A DNA stretch of 32,909 bases from Mastigamoeba balamuthi (taxonomy: Eukaryota > Evosea > Mastigamoebida > Mastigamoebidae), in assembly GCA_902651635.1 (NCBI GenBank), contig CACRSC010000084.1:499194-532102 (forward strand), written 5' to 3'. Shown here one piece after another: positions 30,765-32,909 of the stretch. Each line of letters starts with the position of its first letter. The first letter of the stretch is position 1. Under the pieces are notes generated by a model that made no database searches, was not told the origin of the DNA, and saw nothing but the letters and a program-made list of their open reading frames with translations. The position numbers and the translations under genes were made by a program.

Positions 30765-31180
30765 ACGGGATGGCACACAAGCGAATATGCAATTACAGAT
30801 ACACCACACCCACAAACAAACACCCGCACAACTGCACACGAGAATAGTCTCATTTCCCCGGAGTTCACTGATTCGAGCAATTCTATTTCAATTGAGTCTC
30901 GGGGATAGAAACAGGTTTCTTCTTGCACTCGCTTTGCAAGTTTGCATTATAGTTTGGTTTACGGGCCACGGAAAGGTGCCACTTGGGCAACAAGGTAAGT
31001 AAGCAAGAACAGACTCTGACCCCTCTTCAGGTGGTAGGCGTGGTTGGTGTCGCGAGTCGCAGGGCGCCGCGGAAATCAGATGCTGGCGAAGGCTCAGGGC
31101 TTTGTTTGATCAATGTGCAACTGCCCTAGAGCGGCCACGGGACGGGCGTGAAGCGAGAGCGAGAAGGGCGACCGCAGACA
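30765..31180. other. Convergent intergenic region
   Basis: This 416-base spacer separates the stops of the MFS gene (plus) and the linker histone-vWA gene (minus). It is AT-richer, particularly 30780-30960, as expected for 3' untranslated DNA. No gene is supported in it. Confidence 0.6.
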
Positions 31181-32909
31181 TCAATGGAGGTCTGTCAGCA
31201 GCGCCTGGAGGATCTCGAGCTGCGAGTGGTGGAACCCGTAGACCTTGACGCCCAGCGTCTCGAGCTTGCCGGTGGCCATCTGCAGCGAGGGGTCGCGGAG
31301 CACCTCGGTCCCGTTGTCGCCGACGAGCACGAGCGTCTTCGAGCGGCAGTTGGCCCACGGCAGGTGCGCGGCGCTCTCGAGCACCATGCGGTAGTACGCC
31401 AGCCAGTCGCTGCCCTCGCCGTACGACCCCTCGACAAACGCCGTGATCTTGTCGGGCTCGTTGGTGAAGTCCAGCTTCTCCAGGACGTACGGCACGTCGG
31501 CCCCCGCCCCGCGGTTCGCAATCACGCCGACGCTGCAGAGGCGAGGGCCAAGGCATTCAGTACGCGAATTGCGAATTGCGAATTGCGATTCATTTGATCA
31601 GGGGGGCAGACGTACACCGTGTTGTCGTCCTGCAGCAGCGTCTTGATGATCGAGCGCACGTCGTCGCGGACGGCGGGGATGTCGGTCGTGTTGAACGCGA
31701 CGCCCGTCAGCTGGATGTCGGGCGCCACCTCGGGCTCCGCGGGCATCACCTTGTCCGCGTGCGCCTCCTGGGGCGCCTCTGCCGCGGCCGCGGCCTCGGG
31801 CGCCTCGGGCGCCTTGTCCTCGGCGGCCTTCTGCTGCTTGGCGGGGCTCTTGGCCTTCTTGGGGGCGGCCTTCTTCTTGGCGGGGGCCTTGGCCTTCTTC
31901 GAGGTGGCCTTCTTGGCGGGCGCCTTCTTGGCCTTCTTGCGGGCCGGCTCCTTCTCGTCCGCGTCGTCAGAGTCGCGGGCGCGCTTGGACTTCGCGGGGG
32001 CCTTCTTCTTCTTGCTGGCGGCCTTCTTGGTCTCCTCGTCCGTCTTGGACTTCTTCTTGCTGGCCGCTGCCTTCTTGGTCTTCTTGGCTGTCTTGGACTC
32101 CTCCCCCTCCTTCGCCTTTGCCTTTGTCTCGGACTTGGCCTTGGACTGCAGCGCCGAGATGGGGTTAGTTGCCAACTGGAGAGGGGGAGTTTGAGGGTGA
32201 TGGTTGCCTTCTTGGGGGTGGCCTTGGGCTTGGAGTCAGAGTCCGCAGACGAAGAGGCCTTCTTCAGGAACTTGACGCCCTTGTCCGTCGCACGGAACGA
32301 GCCCGAGTGGCCCACCGCCGCCTTCAGGTCTCCCGACTCGAGCCCCCTCTGCACCGTCAGCCTGACCCACTGGGGGGTTGGGGGGTGGCCGGTGGCACGC
32401 GTTAGGAAAGCGGTGCGAAAATTGAAATTTTGAATATTCAAATCGCGTCACGAATTGCTGCGCGCGCGCGCGGGTCGCCCCGCCCGCCCACCCGCGAAAA
32501 TGGCGCGCGTACGCGGCGCAGCGTGGCGTCGGTGACGTCCCCGAGGCCGTAGTTGTCGCGGATGCTGCGCTCGATGGCGTAGTAGCTCGCAACGCAGCCG
32601 GGCGCCTCCCTGGCCGCCCGCACGATCATCGCCAGGTAGGGCGGGTGGCCCTCAGCCCCCGCCACTGCCGCCGCGCGCTTCTTGGCCTGCGGTTTCTTCG
32701 CCTTGGGCTGCGCCCCGCCGCTGCTGCCGTCGCTAACCTTCTTGGCCGCCTGCTTCCCCGCCGCGCCCGCGCCTGCCGGGGCCGTGGAGGTGCGCGCGGC
32801 GCGCTTGGGGAGCTCGCGCTTGGGAGACTCGGCTGCGGGCGCCCTGCGCGCCTTCTTCGCGGGCTTCTCGGCGGGCTCGGCCGGCGCCGGGGGGGCCTGG
32901 GGGCCCGCC
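31181..32909 (-). CDS. Linker histone H1/H5-type protein fused to a vWA-like domain (5' partial)
   Basis: The gene enters from the right edge without its start. Exons are 32513 to beyond 32909, 32208-32369, 31616-32145 and 31181-31532, joining in frame to 479 visible residues. Visible residues 1-85 are a Lys/Ala/Pro-rich arm. Residues 86-170 are a winged-helix H15 domain: GHPPYLAMIVRAAREA, YYAIERSIRDNYGLGD, then across the intron WVRLTVQRGLESGDL and GHSGSFRATDKG. Then come about 135 residues of Lys/Ala/Pro/Ser-rich tail typical of H1. Without any intron break the same exon continues into a Rossmann-like vWA domain (about 328-479): VVGVIANRGAG, KLDFTNEPDKITAFVEG, GEGSDWLAYYRMVLESAAHL, KTLVLVGDNGTEV. 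The MIDAS start (AFNTTDI) has Asn for the usual Asp, so metal binding is doubtful. The protein is expected in chromatin. Confidence 0.82.
31564..31590. repeat. Tandem GCGAATT repeat in an intron
   Basis: Three exact copies of the heptamer GCGAATT and a partial fourth lie in the 83-nt last intron (31533-31615, GTACGT donor, CTGCAG acceptor on the minus strand) of the linker histone-vWA gene. The unit is visible directly; no function is suggested. Confidence 0.9.
32146..32207 (-). other. Probable GC-AG intron of the linker histone-vWA gene
   Basis: The donor reads AAG/GCAACC and the acceptor GCTGCAG/TCC, phase 0 on both sides, 62 nt long. The only GT in reach would make an intron of 31 nt. Without splicing, the upstream frame leaves the Lys-rich composition, so removal is likely. 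Confidence 0.6.

Noticed and set aside
31564-31590. CRISPR-like or regulatory repeat array
   Set aside because: The heptamer repeats have no spacers and sit inside an intron of a eukaryotic gene; a simple tandem repeat is enough.
1-32909. tRNA, rRNA or bacterial operon features
   Set aside because: No tRNA T-loop pattern, rRNA segment, Shine-Dalgarno-led gene cluster or prokaryotic terminator was found on reading both strands by eye.

Overview
The window looks like nuclear DNA of a GC-rich, intron-bearing unicellular eukaryote. Gene density is high, on both strands. Introns are short (about 41-263 nt), often splitting codons, and third codon positions are strongly G/C. The best guess is a flagellated amoebozoan, perhaps an archamoeba of the Mastigamoeba kind. 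This is an inference from three things: an Entamoeba-type pyruvate phosphate dikinase of about 888 residues, a DNAAF4/DYX1C1 homologue (a dynein assembly factor expected in flagellates), and the general gene style. No sequence search was possible.

Layout, left to right. Positions 1-1170 are GC-rich with one doubtful small reading frame. About 1170-3050 is an AT-rich, CpG-depleted block unlike everything else, possibly foreign or a mis-join. From 3660 on, genes are dense: an unrecognised minus-strand gene (3662-4584); DNAAF4-like (5409-6549, +); a zinc-finger protein with an AAR2-like domain (6717-7722, +); pyruvate phosphate dikinase (7919-10985, -); an unrecognised five-exon gene (11518-12477, +); a SOSS-B/NABP-like OB-fold protein (12728-13248, +); a four-LIM protein (13455-14425, +); a MAPKKK-type kinase (14786-16802, +); an ariadne-type RBR ubiquitin ligase (17004-18969, +); a twelve-exon DOP1/Dopey gene (19212-25396, +); an F-box/LRR protein (25864-27686, -); a calmodulin/myosin light chain-like protein (27812-28527, +); a 14-helix MFS transporter (28995-30764, +); and, running off the right edge, a linker histone joined to a C-terminal von Willebrand A-like domain (31181 to beyond 32909, -).

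The genes do not form a pathway or operon. They are independent eukaryotic genes covering core energy metabolism (PPDK), flagellar dynein assembly, RNA splicing, DNA repair, signalling and cytoskeleton, ubiquitination, endosome/Golgi traffic, transport and chromatin.

The two most interesting observations are the linker histone-vWA fusion and an apparently high share of GC-AG introns. Six of about 38 modelled introns start with GC. All six are in phase 0 and follow a G-ending exon, and four are in the DOP1 gene, where protein conservation helps fix most of the junctions. All gene models were built by eye from reading frames, splice signals and protein-family memory; exact exon borders are uncertain where stated.
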